Made by a program: the position numbers and the translations under genes. From Cellulophaga omnivescoria (GTDB lineage: Bacteria > Bacteroidota > Bacteroidia > Flavobacteriales > Flavobacteriaceae), in assembly GCF_001999725.1 (NCBI RefSeq), contig NZ_MDDP01000010.1, positions 1-64,000 on the forward strand: DNA of 64,000 nucleotides. Reading direction: 5' to 3'. The notes below the pieces were generated by a model, which made no database searches, was not told the origin of the DNA, and worked only from the letters and a program-made list of their open reading frames with translations. Shown here in pieces: positions 51,616 through 61,900 of this stretch (the first letter of the stretch is position 1; every line of letters starts with the position of its first letter).

Positions 51616-52875
51616 ATGAAGAATTATCATATTTCTAAACATAGTTCCTTTTACACCATAGGTCTTAATTATGAAAAGGCAGATGCAGTAGTAAGAGGCA
51701 AATTTAGTTTAGATGAAAAAGCAATGAATGCATTGCTAGTAGAGGCAGCAGAAGAAGGTATAGATGGTTTGTTGGTAACCTCTACATGTAACAGAACAGA
51801 ATTACACGGTTTTGCAAAGCACCCATTTCAATTAATAAAATTGTTGTGTGACAATGCAATGGGTACTGTAGAAGAGTTTCAGGAGGTAGCATATGTATAC
51901 AAAAACAACGACGCTATTAGTCATTTGTTTAAAGTTGGTACTGGTTTAGATAGTCAAATTCTAGGCGATTTTGAAATTATAAGTCAGCTTAAACAAAGTT
52001 TTGTTCGTTCTAAAAAGCATAATTTAGCAAACCCTTTTATAGAGCGTTTGTGCAATGCAGTTATACAAGCTAGCAAACGTATAAAAAACGAAACAGAAAT
52101 ATCTAGCGGAGCAACATCTGTAGCTTTTGCATCTGTACAATACATTATTAAAAACGTACCTAACATTTCAGAAAAGAATATTTTACTTTTTGGAACCGGT
52201 AAAATAGGGCGTAATACATGTGAAAACTTAATAAAGCACACACAAAACTCACACATTACTTTAATTAATAGAACCAAAGACAAGGCAGAGAAAGTTGCTG
52301 GTAAGTTTAATTTGGTGGTTAAAGATTATGGAGATTTACAGGCAGAAATTAGAAATACAGATGTATTAATAGTTGCCACTGGTGCTGCACAACCAACCAT
52401 TTCTAAAGAGTTAATTTATACAAAAAAGCCGCTTTTAATTTTAGATCTTTCTATACCTAAAAATGTGGCAGATAACGTAGAGGAATTAGACAATGTTTCT
52501 TTAATTCATTTAGATCATTTATCTCAAATGACAGATGAAACTTTAGAAAAAAGAAAACAATTTATACCACAGGCAGAAGCAATTAACGATGAAATAAAAA
52601 CCGAGTTTATTAAGTGGTTAGAGACCCGAAAGTTTGCTCCGGTAATTAAGGCGTTAAAGCAAAAGCTAAATACTATTAAAGAAGAAGAGCTAGATTTTCA
52701 TAGCAAAAAGGCTGCTAACTTTAACTTAGAAGAGGCAGATATTATAACAGACCGTATTATACAGAAAATTACAAAGCAGTTTGCCAATCACTTAAAAGAT
52801 GAAAATACAGACGCTAACAATAGTTTAGACTTAATACAGAAAGTTTTTCAATTAGAAGTGAATACAACAAAATGA
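51616..52875 (+). CDS. hemA: glutamyl-tRNA reductase
   Basis: A 419-aa enzyme that reduces glutamyl-tRNA to glutamate-1-semialdehyde, the first committed step of C5 haem synthesis. The nucleophile Cys is in VTSTCNRTELHGF. The NADPH-binding loop is LLFGTGKIGRNTCENL. GTGLDSQILGDFEI and the C-terminal dimerisation helices are also visible. Its stop overlaps the hemC start by 4 bp (ATGA), so translation is coupled. Confidence 0.96.
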   Translation: MKNYHISKHSSFYTIGLNYEKADAVVRGKFSLDEKAMNALLVEAAEEGIDGLLVTSTCNRTELHGFAKHPFQLIKLLCDNAMGTVEEFQEVAYVYKNNDAISHLFKVGTGLDSQILGDFEIISQLKQSFVRSKKHNLANPFIERLCNAVIQASKRIKNETEISSGATSVAFASVQYIIKNVPNISEKNILLFGTGKIGRNTCENLIKHTQNSHITLINRTKDKAEKVAGKFNLVVKDYGDLQAEIRNTDVLIVATGAAQPTISKELIYTKKPLLILDLSIPKNVADNVEELDNVSLIHLDHLSQMTDETLEKRKQFIPQAEAINDEIKTEFIKWLETRKFAPVIKALKQKLNTIKEEELDFHSKKAANFNLEEADIITDRIIQKITKQFANHLKDENTDANNSLDLIQKVFQLEVNTTK

Positions 52876-54449
52876 GCAAAATAATACGCATTGGTACCAG
52901 AGATAGTGAACTTGCATTGTACCAAGCAAACAGAGTAAAATCTGAATTAGAAACCCTAGGATTTAAAACCAAAATAGTAGCTGTTAAATCTACTGGAGAT
53001 TTACAGTTAGATAAGCCTTTGTATGAGCTAGGTATAACTGGTATTTTTACTAGAACCTTAGACGTAGCTATGCTTAAAGGAGAAATAGATATTGCTGTAC
53101 ACTCTTTAAAAGATGTGCCAACTGTTTTGCCTAAAGGTATTGTACAAGCAGCTGTTTTAGAACGTGGTAATGTTAAAGACACTTTGGTTTATAAAAATAA
53201 CGAAGAGTTTTTAGGCGCTCGTGATGGTATTATTGCTACAAGTAGTTTACGCCGTAAAGCACAGTGGTTAAACCGTTACCCTACACATAAGATTGAGGAT
53301 ATACGTGGTAATGTAAATTCACGTTTGCAAAAGTTAGAGGATTCTGATACGTGGAACGGAGTTATATTTGCTGCTGCTGGTATTGGTCGTTTAAATTTAA
53401 GACCAGAAGAGGCAGTAAATTTAGATTGGATGATTCCTGCGCCAGGACAAGGTGCAATAATGGTTACAGCAAAAGAAGATGAGGAAGAAATTTTAGCCAT
53501 TTGTGATGAAATAAACCATAGAGAAACTGAAATTTGTACAACAATAGAACGTACTTTTTTAAATAGGTTAGAAGGTGGTTGTACTGCTCCAATTGGTGCT
53601 TTGGCATACATAAAAAGCGAACAAGTAATTTTTAGAGCTGTATTACTAAGTCCAGATGGAACTAAGAAAATAGAGGTAGACAGACTTGTAAAGTTAGGCG
53701 ATCATAATAACTTGGCTGTAGAAGCTGCAGAACACGTTTTAGAACGTGGTGGTAAGTATATTATGGAAGGTTTACACAGCGCTAATAAAGAAACCACTGT
53801 TTTTTCTACCAAATTGTTAACTAATGACCAAAAAGATAGGTTAGCAAATGGTATTGCTGTAGAAAGTAGTGACTTTATAAAAATTAGTTCTAACAGAATA
53901 CCACCAAGAGTATTTAAAAAAGAGATTGAAAATGTAGTTTTTACTAGTAAAAATGCAGTAGAATCTGTGCTTACAAATTACGCTGGTTCAGAACTAAAAT
54001 TTAATAATATTTACTGTGTAGGTCGTAAAACCAGACGTTTTATAAAAAACAATATTGGTCCAGTTGCGCATTTTGAAAAAAGTGCAAAAGAACTAGCAGA
54101 ATATTTAGTAGCTAACTTAGCGGTAAAAGAAATAACCTATTTTTCTGGTAATTTAAGGTTAGATGATATGCCTTCTATTTTAGAGAAAAACAATATTAAA
54201 ATTAATGAAGTTGAGGCTTACCAAACAAAGTTTGATGCCAAAAAGGTGCCAAGTAGCGTAGAGGCTGTATTGTTTTATAGTCCGTCTGGTATAGAAAGCT
54301 TTTTAAAAGAAAATAAAGCCAATGCAATTGCTTTTTGTATTGGAGACACAACAGCAGCAGAGGCAAAAAAACATTTTTCAGATGTTAGAGTAGCAAAATT
54401 ACCAACTGTAGAAAGTGTTATAGATTTAGTAAATGAGCATTATAGCTAA
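52872..54449 (+). CDS. hemCD: fused hydroxymethylbilane synthase / uroporphyrinogen-III synthase
   Basis: A 525-aa bifunctional enzyme. Residues 1-305 are HemC: RIGTRDSELALYQANRV, AVHSLKDVPT, TSSLRRKAQWL and the dipyrromethane cofactor Cys in LEGGCTAPIGA. Residues about 310-525 are a HemD domain of low conservation (VFTSKNAVESVL; FYSPSGIESFLKE). The two activities are consecutive (porphobilinogen to uroporphyrinogen III), and the fusion is usual in flavobacteria. Confidence 0.95.
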   Translation: MSKIIRIGTRDSELALYQANRVKSELETLGFKTKIVAVKSTGDLQLDKPLYELGITGIFTRTLDVAMLKGEIDIAVHSLKDVPTVLPKGIVQAAVLERGNVKDTLVYKNNEEFLGARDGIIATSSLRRKAQWLNRYPTHKIEDIRGNVNSRLQKLEDSDTWNGVIFAAAGIGRLNLRPEEAVNLDWMIPAPGQGAIMVTAKEDEEEILAICDEINHRETEICTTIERTFLNRLEGGCTAPIGALAYIKSEQVIFRAVLLSPDGTKKIEVDRLVKLGDHNNLAVEAAEHVLERGGKYIMEGLHSANKETTVFSTKLLTNDQKDRLANGIAVESSDFIKISSNRIPPRVFKKEIENVVFTSKNAVESVLTNYAGSELKFNNIYCVGRKTRRFIKNNIGPVAHFEKSAKELAEYLVANLAVKEITYFSGNLRLDDMPSILEKNNIKINEVEAYQTKFDAKKVPSSVEAVLFYSPSGIESFLKENKANAIAFCIGDTTAAEAKKHFSDVRVAKLPTVESVIDLVNEHYS

Positions 54450-54556
54450 CTTTTAACCTAGGCTGTTGGTTATTGGTTTTTAGCTTTTGTTTGTTATAAA
54501 GTTGAGTTTAAGTTAAACAAATTCCTTCTCTATTGGGAGAGGGTTAGGGATAGGAT

Positions 54557-55585
54557 ATGATAAAAAACGATTTATTTTTAAGAGCCTTAAAAGGAGAAAC
54601 TGTAAACAGACCACCGGTTTGGATGATGCGTCAGGCTGGTAGATACTTGCCAGAGTTTATGGAAATCAAAAAAAAATACGATTTCTTTACACGCTGCCAA
54701 ACACCAGAATTGGCATCAGAAATAACAGTACAACCTATACGCAGATATGGTATGGATGCTGCTATTTTATTTTCTGATATTTTAGTTATTCCGCAGGCAA
54801 TGAATATTGAGGTAGAAATGAAGCCAAATTTTGGTCCGTATTTACCAAACCCTATTCGTACTTCTAAAGATTTAGACTCTGTTATTGTGCCAGACATAAA
54901 CAGCACGCTTGGTTATGTTATGGATGCTATTAAAATGACAAAAGAGAAGTTAAATGATGATATTCCTTTAATAGGTTTTGCTGGTTCTCCTTGGACAATT
55001 TTATGTTACTGCGTACAAGGGCAAGGTAGTAAAACGTTTGATAAGGCAAAGGAATTTTGTTTTACAAACCCGGTTGCAGCGCACCAATTATTACAAAAGA
55101 TAACAGACACTACCATTGCTTACTTAAAAGAGAAAGTTAAGGCAGGAGTTAATGCAGTTCAGGTGTTTGACTCTTGGGGAGGTATGTTGTCACCAACAGA
55201 TTATAAAGAGTTTTCTTGGCAGTATATACAGCAAATTATAGATGCTTTAAAAGATGAAGCTCCTGTTATTGCCTTTGGTAAGGGATGTTGGTTTGCATTG
55301 GGAGATATGGCTAAGTCTGGTGCATCTGCTTTAGGTGTAGACTGGACTTGCTCTGCACGTAATGCACGTTATTTAACAGGAGGTAATATTACACTACAAG
55401 GTAATTTTGATCCATCTAGGCTGTTGTCTCCACCAGAAGATATTAAAAAAATGGTGCACCAAATGATTAATGAATTTGGTAAAGATAAGTACATAGTAAA
55501 CCTTGGTCACGGTATTTTACCAAACATACCGCTAGAAAATGCAAAAGCATTTATAGATGCTGTAAAAGAGTATAAAGCTAACTAG
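54557..55585 (+). CDS. hemE: uroporphyrinogen decarboxylase
   Basis: A 342-aa enzyme removing four carboxyl groups to give coproporphyrinogen III. The signature [17 protein letters not shown] is present, with [16 protein letters not shown] (catalytic Asp), [12 protein letters not shown] and [19 protein letters not shown]. It follows hemCD by 107 bp. The next gene overlaps its stop by one base. Confidence 0.97.
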   Translation: MIKNDLFLRALKGETVNRPPVWMMRQAGRYLPEFMEIKKKYDFFTRCQTPELASEITVQPIRRYGMDAAILFSDILVIPQAMNIEVEMKPNFGPYLPNPIRTSKDLDSVIVPDINSTLGYVMDAIKMTKEKLNDDIPLIGFAGSPWTILCYCVQGQGSKTFDKAKEFCFTNPVAAHQLLQKITDTTIAYLKEKVKAGVNAVQVFDSWGGMLSPTDYKEFSWQYIQQIIDALKDEAPVIAFGKGCWFALGDMAKSGASALGVDWTCSARNARYLTGGNITLQGNFDPSRLLSPPEDIKKMVHQMINEFGKDKYIVNLGHGILPNIPLENAKAFIDAVKEYKAN

Positions 55586-56073
55586 TGAAAATCTGGAACA
55601 GAATAAAAAGTTTAAGTATAAGACAGTTTTTTAAACTGTCTTTACTGTTTTTAAGGCATCCATTATTATTGGTTCCTAGTATAAAGGCAACAAAACAAAC
55701 ATTTGCTTTTTGCAATACGTACTATCCAGATGGCCACGGTAAAAGCAATAAAGGCAATGCATTTAGACACGCAGTGTGGAATGCTCTATTGTGTACTTAC
55801 ACGCTAAAACGCACAAAAAGTAAGCAAAAAAGTGTGTTTTGGGCTCAAAAAGTAACCGATTTGTATGAAAAAGTCACCAATAACAATGAGTTAGATGAAT
55901 TAATGGACTTGCAAAATAATGCGGTAGGCAGACTTTATTTTTTTAATTATGCAGACAAAAAGGAATCGGAATTAATAAACTTTATTTTAGAAAAAAGTAA
56001 GGTAGCCGAAAAAATTGCAAATGCAAAAGACATAAAACTATATCCTGCTAATATGGTTTATATTGTATCTTAG
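55585..56073 (+). CDS. DUF6973-like protein in the haem cluster, GTG start
   Basis: A 162-aa protein read from a GTG that shares one base with the hemE stop (TAGTG), implying coupling. An N-terminal hydrophobic helix (LLFLRHPLLLVPS) is followed by a histidine-containing core (HGKSNKGNAFRHAVWNALLC) and NELDELMDLQNNAVGR, a DUF6973-type pattern. The His/Asn-rich core suggests a phospholipase- or nuclease-like fold, unproven. Confidence 0.7.
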   Translation: MKIWNRIKSLSIRQFFKLSLLFLRHPLLLVPSIKATKQTFAFCNTYYPDGHGKSNKGNAFRHAVWNALLCTYTLKRTKSKQKSVFWAQKVTDLYEKVTNNNELDELMDLQNNAVGRLYFFNYADKKESELINFILEKSKVAEKIANAKDIKLYPANMVYIVS

Positions 56074-56099
56074 TTTTTAAGAATTTTAAAATATAACAA

Positions 56100-56855
56100 A
56101 TGCTCAAAAATATCTTGAAAGGAATAAAAGCCTATGCTGGTACTTTTGCTTTAATTTCTAAGCTTAAACTTTGGAAATATTTTCTTGTTCCTGTACTAAT
56201 TAGCGTGTTAACGGCGGCAATAATTGTTTTGTTGGCTATTTGGTTGTCTGGTAGTATTGGTGGTTTTATAGCACAAATTTGGATTTGGGATTGGGGCAAA
56301 GAGACTTTTACAACAGTTTCTAACTTTATAGGTGCAACAGTTATTGTTGTAATAGGGTTATTGTTATACAAACACATTGTAATGGCATTGTCTGCACCGT
56401 TTATGAGTCCGGTATCAGAAAAAATAGAGGCACATTTAACAGGTGTACCGGCACATAGCCATACAAACACATCTTTTAGTGAGCAACTATGGAGAGGTAT
56501 ACGCATAAACGTGAGAAATTTGGCAAAAGAAATTTTATTTACCATACCAATTCTATTACTTGGTTTTATACCAGTTATTGGTGTAGCTTCAACCATATTG
56601 TTGTTTTTAATGCAAGCCTATTATGCTGGTTTTGGTAATATAGATTATACCCTAGAACGCCATTTTAATTATAAAGAAAGTATAGCTTTTGTTAAAAATA
56701 ATAGAGGTTTAGCTATAGGTAACGGTATTGTTTTTATGCTGTTTTTATTTGTGCCATTAGTAGGTATAATTCTTGTTTTACCACTGTCGGTAACAGCAGC
56801 AACAGTAAAAACAGTAGAAATTTTAAAGAACGAAACCTTAGTTGTTAAAAAATAA
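56100..56855 (+). CDS. EI24/CysZ-like membrane protein
   Basis: A 251-aa protein with four or more helices and the EI24-domain pattern (FALISKLKLWKYFLVPVLIS; MALSAPFMSPVSEKIEAHL; FTIPILLLGFIPVIGVASTI). CysZ-type members move sulfate; here the neighbours are haem genes, so the substrate is open. It starts 27 bp after the DUF6973-like gene. Confidence 0.82.
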   Translation: MLKNILKGIKAYAGTFALISKLKLWKYFLVPVLISVLTAAIIVLLAIWLSGSIGGFIAQIWIWDWGKETFTTVSNFIGATVIVVIGLLLYKHIVMALSAPFMSPVSEKIEAHLTGVPAHSHTNTSFSEQLWRGIRINVRNLAKEILFTIPILLLGFIPVIGVASTILLFLMQAYYAGFGNIDYTLERHFNYKESIAFVKNNRGLAIGNGIVFMLFLFVPLVGIILVLPLSVTAATVKTVEILKNETLVVKK

Positions 56856-56860
56856 TTTAT

Positions 56861-57208
56861 ATGCCACACTTTGTTATAGATTGTTCTAGTGATGTTTTAA
56901 AATTGCAAAATCCAACGGAGGTTTTACAATCAGTACACGCAGTAGCTGTAGCGACTAATTTGTTTGATGAGGCAGATATAAAAGTACGTTTAAATCCTTT
57001 TGCAGAGCATTATTTGGTGGGAGGTAAACAAGAACCTTTTATTCACGTTTTTGCTAATATTATGGAAGGCAGAACTAAAGAGCAAAAAGCAAATTTATCA
57101 GAACAAATAACACGTAAATTAAGTCGGTTTTTCCCAGAAATCTCTTTTATAGCTATTAACATAAGGGATTTTGAAAAGGAAACATATTGCAATAAATCAA
57201 TGATTTAA
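56861..57208 (+). CDS. 5-carboxymethyl-2-hydroxymuconate isomerase-like protein
   Basis: A 115-aa protein of the tautomerase superfamily, with the conserved N-terminal proline next to the initiator Met (MPHFVIDCS) that acts as the catalytic base. FIHVFANIMEGRTKEQKANLSE and SFIAINIRDFEKETYCN match the CHMI branch. It lies between the EI24 gene (6 bp) and hemF (2 bp), an odd neighbour for an aromatic-degradation enzyme, suggesting another substrate. Confidence 0.85.
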   Translation: MPHFVIDCSSDVLKLQNPTEVLQSVHAVAVATNLFDEADIKVRLNPFAEHYLVGGKQEPFIHVFANIMEGRTKEQKANLSEQITRKLSRFFPEISFIAINIRDFEKETYCNKSMI

Positions 57209-57209
57209 A

Positions 57210-58112
57210 ATGAAGGACAAGTTTTATAACTATATACAAGAATTACAGGATACTATAACCGCTAAGTTAGAAGCTGTAGATGGTGTTGCTAAATTTAAGC
57301 AAGACATTTGGAAACGTCCAGAAGGTGGTGGTGGCAGAACCAGAGTTATAGAAAACGGTGCTGTTTTTGAAAAAGGCGGAGTTAATATATCTGGAGTACA
57401 CGGAAAGTTACCAGAAAGTATGCAAAAGTATTTTGGTGTAGAAGATGCTAACTTTTTTGCCTGTGGTTTAAGTTTGGTGTTGCATCCTAAAAATCCAATG
57501 GTGCCTACTGTACACGCTAATTGGCGCTATTTTGAAATGTATGATACAGACGGTAATATTGTGGATCAATGGTTTGGTGGCGGACAAGATTTAACGCCTT
57601 ATTACTTGTTTAATGAAGATGCTACTCATTTTCATAACGTATGTAAAACCGCTTGCGATAAACACAACCCAGAGTTTTACGCTAAATACAAAGCACGTTG
57701 TGATGAGTATTTTTGGAACGCTCATAGAGATGAAGCGCGTGGTATTGGTGGTTTGTTTTTTGACTATTGTAAAGCTACAGAAAGTATGTCTATGCAAGAT
57801 TGGTACAATTATGTAACAGAGGTTGGTAATAGCTTTTTAACGTGTTATGTGCCTATTGTAGAAAAAAGAAAAGAGTTGGCTTACACTAAGGAGCAAAGAG
57901 ATTGGCAAGAGATTAGACGTGGCCGTTATGTAGAATTTAATTTGGTGCACGATAAGGGAACGTTGTTTGGATTAAAAACTAACGGCCGTATAGAGAGTAT
58001 TTTAATGAGTTTGCCTCCCCACGTACAATGGGTTTATGACCATACCCCAGAGGAAGGTAGTGAGGAAGAAAAATTGCTTCAGGTTTTAAAAACACCTAAA
58101 GAGTGGGTGTAG
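57210..58112 (+). CDS. hemF: oxygen-dependent coproporphyrinogen-III oxidase
   Basis: A 300-aa enzyme making protoporphyrinogen IX with O2. Motifs are RPEGGGGRTRVIENGAVFEK, VPTVHANWRYFEM, WFGGGQDLTPYY, GRYVEFNLVHDKGT and a C-terminal SLPPHVQW block. It implies an aerobic lifestyle. It ends the haem cluster; a strong terminator follows. Confidence 0.97.
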   Translation: MKDKFYNYIQELQDTITAKLEAVDGVAKFKQDIWKRPEGGGGRTRVIENGAVFEKGGVNISGVHGKLPESMQKYFGVEDANFFACGLSLVLHPKNPMVPTVHANWRYFEMYDTDGNIVDQWFGGGQDLTPYYLFNEDATHFHNVCKTACDKHNPEFYAKYKARCDEYFWNAHRDEARGIGGLFFDYCKATESMSMQDWYNYVTEVGNSFLTCYVPIVEKRKELAYTKEQRDWQEIRRGRYVEFNLVHDKGTLFGLKTNGRIESILMSLPPHVQWVYDHTPEEGSEEEKLLQVLKTPKEWV

Positions 58113-58140
58113 TGTAAAGCTTTATAAGCGTATTAAAATA

Positions 58141-58175
58141 AAAAAGGTGTCTAAAATTATATTAGACACCTTTTT
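58141..58175. terminator. bidirectional terminator between hemF and fasciclin gene
   Basis: AAAAAGGTGTCTAA pairs perfectly with TTAGACACCTTTTT (14 bp, 7-nt loop). A-runs and T-runs on both sides serve hemF on the plus strand and the converging fasciclin gene on the minus strand. Confidence 0.93.
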
Positions 58176-58210
58176 ACATTTGGGGAACAATCAATCAAAC
58201 TAATAAAAAA

Positions 58211-58789
58211 CTATTTCATTGGTAAAACAACCGTATCTACTACGTGTATAACGCCGTTAGACTGGTTTACATCTGCAATTGTAACTGTAGAAACATTACC
58301 AGCTACATCTTTTAATTGTACTTTTCCTTTAGTAACCATTGCTGTTAGTTTTTCACCAGCAACAGTAGTAAATTCTGCTTTTCCTTTACCCATTTTTATT
58401 GCTTTCATTATATCTGCAGCAGAATGTTTACCAGCAACTACGTGGTAAGTAAGTACCTTTTGTAATGTTGCTTTGTTTTCTGGCATTAATAGCGTTTCTA
58501 CAGTTCCTTTTGGCAATTTTTCAAAAGCCATATTTGTTGGTGCAAATACTGTAAAAGGACCTTCTCCTTGTAACGTTTCTACTAAATCTGCAGCTTTTAC
58601 GGCAGCAACAAGTGTGGTGTGGTCTTTAGAGTTTACAGCGTTAGATACAATATCTTTTGATGGGTACATTTCTGCGCCACCAACCATTTTTGTTTCAGCT
58701 TTCATCATTTTATCTTGTGCAAATGTGTTTGCTCCAATTAAAAGAATAATAGCTAGTGAAGTCGATTTTAATAATTTAGATAATTTCAT
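58211..58789 (-). CDS. fasciclin (FAS1) domain exported protein
   Basis: A 192-aa protein with a signal peptide (IILLIGANTFAQ) and one FAS1 domain: HTTLVAAVKAADLVETLQGE, FTVFAPTNMAFEKLP, LTYHVVAGKHSAADI and NGVIHVVDTVVLP. FAS1 domains mediate adhesion or bind small hydrophobic ligands. It is transcribed alone. Confidence 0.93.
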   Translation of the reverse strand: MKLSKLLKSTSLAIILLIGANTFAQDKMMKAETKMVGGAEMYPSKDIVSNAVNSKDHTTLVAAVKAADLVETLQGEGPFTVFAPTNMAFEKLPKGTVETLLMPENKATLQKVLTYHVVAGKHSAADIMKAIKMGKGKAEFTTVAGEKLTAMVTKGKVQLKDVAGNVSTVTIADVNQSNGVIHVVDTVVLPMK

Positions 58790-58891
58790 TTTTGTGTGTT
58801 TTAATATGTGATTACGACCTTACCTACGGCAAAAACTAAAAGAGGGTTTTAAAAAAGTTGTCTTTTTTTATATTGATGTATTTTTTATTCT

Positions 58892-58925
58892 AAAAAACAA
58901 AAAAACGCCCCAAAAGGAGCGTTTT
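58892..58925 (-). terminator. rho-independent terminator after the M1/ABC gene
   Basis: AAAACGCTCC pairs with GGGGCGTTTT on the minus strand with one mismatch, followed by a T-run. It lies 26 bp past the stop of the gene at 58951. Confidence 0.88.
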
Positions 58926-58950
58926 GTTTATATAAGTATTTGGTTGTAGT

Positions 58951-61900
58951 TTATTCTAAAACCTCTTTTAAGTTATCGTCAGACTTACGATCTATTAATT
59001 TGTTATAAGGATCTATTCCCGCTTTTTCAGGTTTTTTATCTGTAACAATTGTGAATGTATTGTCTCCTGGTGCCAACCATTTCAATTCAAAATAATAAGG
59101 ATCTTTTAGAGTTACATTCTCTTCATTTTTAATATCAGGTCCAAAAAGGCCAACATCTACTAAGTTCTTTTTAGTATCAGTTTCTCTTTCTTTTCCTTTA
59201 TCATCATAATAAATTTTAGAAGAGTTTACAGTAAAAGTAGTTTCCCATTTTCCGTTATCTAGCTTTTTAGTTTTAGCTTCTGTTACTTTGTTTTCATACA
59301 AAACAATTTCTTTAAAGCCATCTGTAACTTTGTATTTTAAAGAGTCTGGAGCAACAGCATACAATGCATCATATAAATTATCGGATGTAGGGTACACGCC
59401 TTTATTAAAATACTTGTATTCATTTAAAAATTGCTTTAAAGCGCCATTAATTTTGTTTTCACCAATAACATCTTGTAATTCATACATTACCATAGAGCCT
59501 TTGCGGTACCAAATATGCTGACCAGTTTCTACATTGATTAATGAGCGTTCCGGTTTAAAACTAAACTGGCGTGCACTTAAATAAGAATCTAAAGAGTTTT
59601 TTAAGAACGATTTTATTCCGTTTTCTCCATATTCGTTTTTCATTGTCATTAAAGACACGTACTCTGCAAGAGTTTCAGAAATAATATTAGATCCAGATGT
59701 TTTACTAGGACTAACAATATGTCCCCACCATTGGTGTGCAACCTCATGAGATGTTACCCTAAACGCATAGTTAAAATCTTCAGCTTTTGAAAAATCGGCA
59801 ACAAAACCAAAATCTTCAGAGTAGGGTATTGTTGTGGCAAAAGATTGCGCAAAAGTTGAGTATGCAGGAAACTCCACAATTCTAATAACCGAGTACGGAT
59901 ACTCATAAAAGTTTTTAGAGTTATAGTCTAATGATACTTTTATACCGTTTATAAAGTGTTTTAAATTTCTTTTGTGTTTTGGAGAATGATAAATTTCTAT
60001 AGCAACTTTTTTACCACTTGGTGCTGTCCAGTAATCTTTTTCAACATCATAAGCAGCAGATGCAAAGTTGAAAAAGTAATCTGTTTTTTCATCTAATTTA
60101 TAAGTAAAGTAGCTTCTATTGTCTTTATCCCACTTTTTAATAAGATTACCGGGAGCAATAGCAGTTTGCCCTTTAGAGGTGCTCACAGTAGCTTCAAAAT
60201 TCATGTAGTTTGCATCTTCATTAAACAAACTCTTTTTTAGAGCAGTACTATCGGTTCTAGGAGGAAATAAGTAGTCCATTTCTTCTAAGTCGTACTTTTT
60301 ACGAGTACCATTATCATTTAAAGCAATTTCATAATGAAAAGAAGGAAAAATATCATCTCTAAAAAATGTACCGTTATTTAATACATTTGTCTCTAATCCG
60401 TTGGCAAAACCTTTTGTTATTGCCCTAGTATTAATAATTAAAGAAGCAGTGTCTTTTGGTTGTAAAGGCTTTGGTAACTTGTATATAAATAGTCTGTAAA
60501 CACTATCTTTTAAAAAGGGTTGTAGTTCTTTTCCGTTATAAACAACTTTAGTTATTTTAGTATCTGCAACACCAAATTTTACTTCCATTAAGAGTGTATC
60601 TATTGGGGTGTCAAAATTATTTACTGCAGTAAAATTACCTTCTGCATAAACGTCTCTTTCTTCTGGATAAATATCTATTTTAGCCTTAAGGTCTACAACT
60701 TGTATATGCGGTTTGTTTAGGTATTTTGCGTAATTTTTTTCAGCATCTGCTGCAATTTTATTGCTATGATCTGCACTTCCTATAGTATTTAGTACTTGTA
60801 AGTTGTAGTAGCTATATGCACCAACAGCAATAAAACCAATAATAAATGCTACAAAAGCAATTATGGTTTTTCCTTTAAAACGACTAGCAGCTAAACGTAG
60901 TCTTTCTTTAAAATTGGAGTAAAATCCTCTATTCCAGAAGGCATAACCAACTACAGCTAAAATACAGCTAAATAAAATCCAGTATAGATTTAACCAGAAC
61001 CCACCAATTAAATAATGGCCAAATCCATTTAAATCACTTAAAAAACTACTAGGTAAACCGCCATATATAAATAATGGGTTATTTACTTTAAAAACTAATG
61101 TAATTAGAATGGGTAAACCCAAAGAAATCACAATAACTAAAAAGTGCCCTAAAAATTTATTGTTTGCTAATATATGTATAAAAAATGCCAGTAGAACGGT
61201 TGTAATATATGCAGGAAATATGTTAGCAAAATTAAAGACTAAATACAAACCTACTTCATAGTTAAAATATCCGTTATAGGTTTGGTATAGCATACCAACT
61301 ATTATTGTAACTATGGTAAGTACAACAGCAACGCCTACTAATGCTATAATTTTAGAAATATAAAGTGTAGTGTTGGTAACAGGCAAAGCATCATAAAATT
61401 CAAATGTTTTATTGTTTCTTGTCCTGTGCACTGCCTCACCAGCATAAATAACTAATATAATAATAGAAAAAACCAACAATCCGGAGCTTAACTCTTGCAC
61501 CATAAAACGAGTTATTGGTAATGATGGTGTGCCGTATGTTTGAGTAGATTGTGTAGCTATAAATACAGAGAAAATAATACCAATTAAAATAAGAATTCTA
61601 AACGCATTCTCTTTAACAATTGATAAAAATTCAATTTTACTTAAAGACCATAAATTTCCCCAATTTGCTTTTTTAGTAAATACTTGTTTTATGTTTTCTA
61701 TTGCCACAGAACTCTGTGGAGCTGTAGTGTCTTCTTTTAATTTTTTAGCTTTCTTAGGAATTAAAAAGCTAGGGTATGAGAATTTAAATACTGTAAAAGC
61801 AAAAATTCCAATACTAATAACAAACCACATAAGGCGGTTTAGTAAAAACTCGCCGTACAAAGGTAAGTATAGGGTGTTAACTTCGTTAATAGACCAATAT

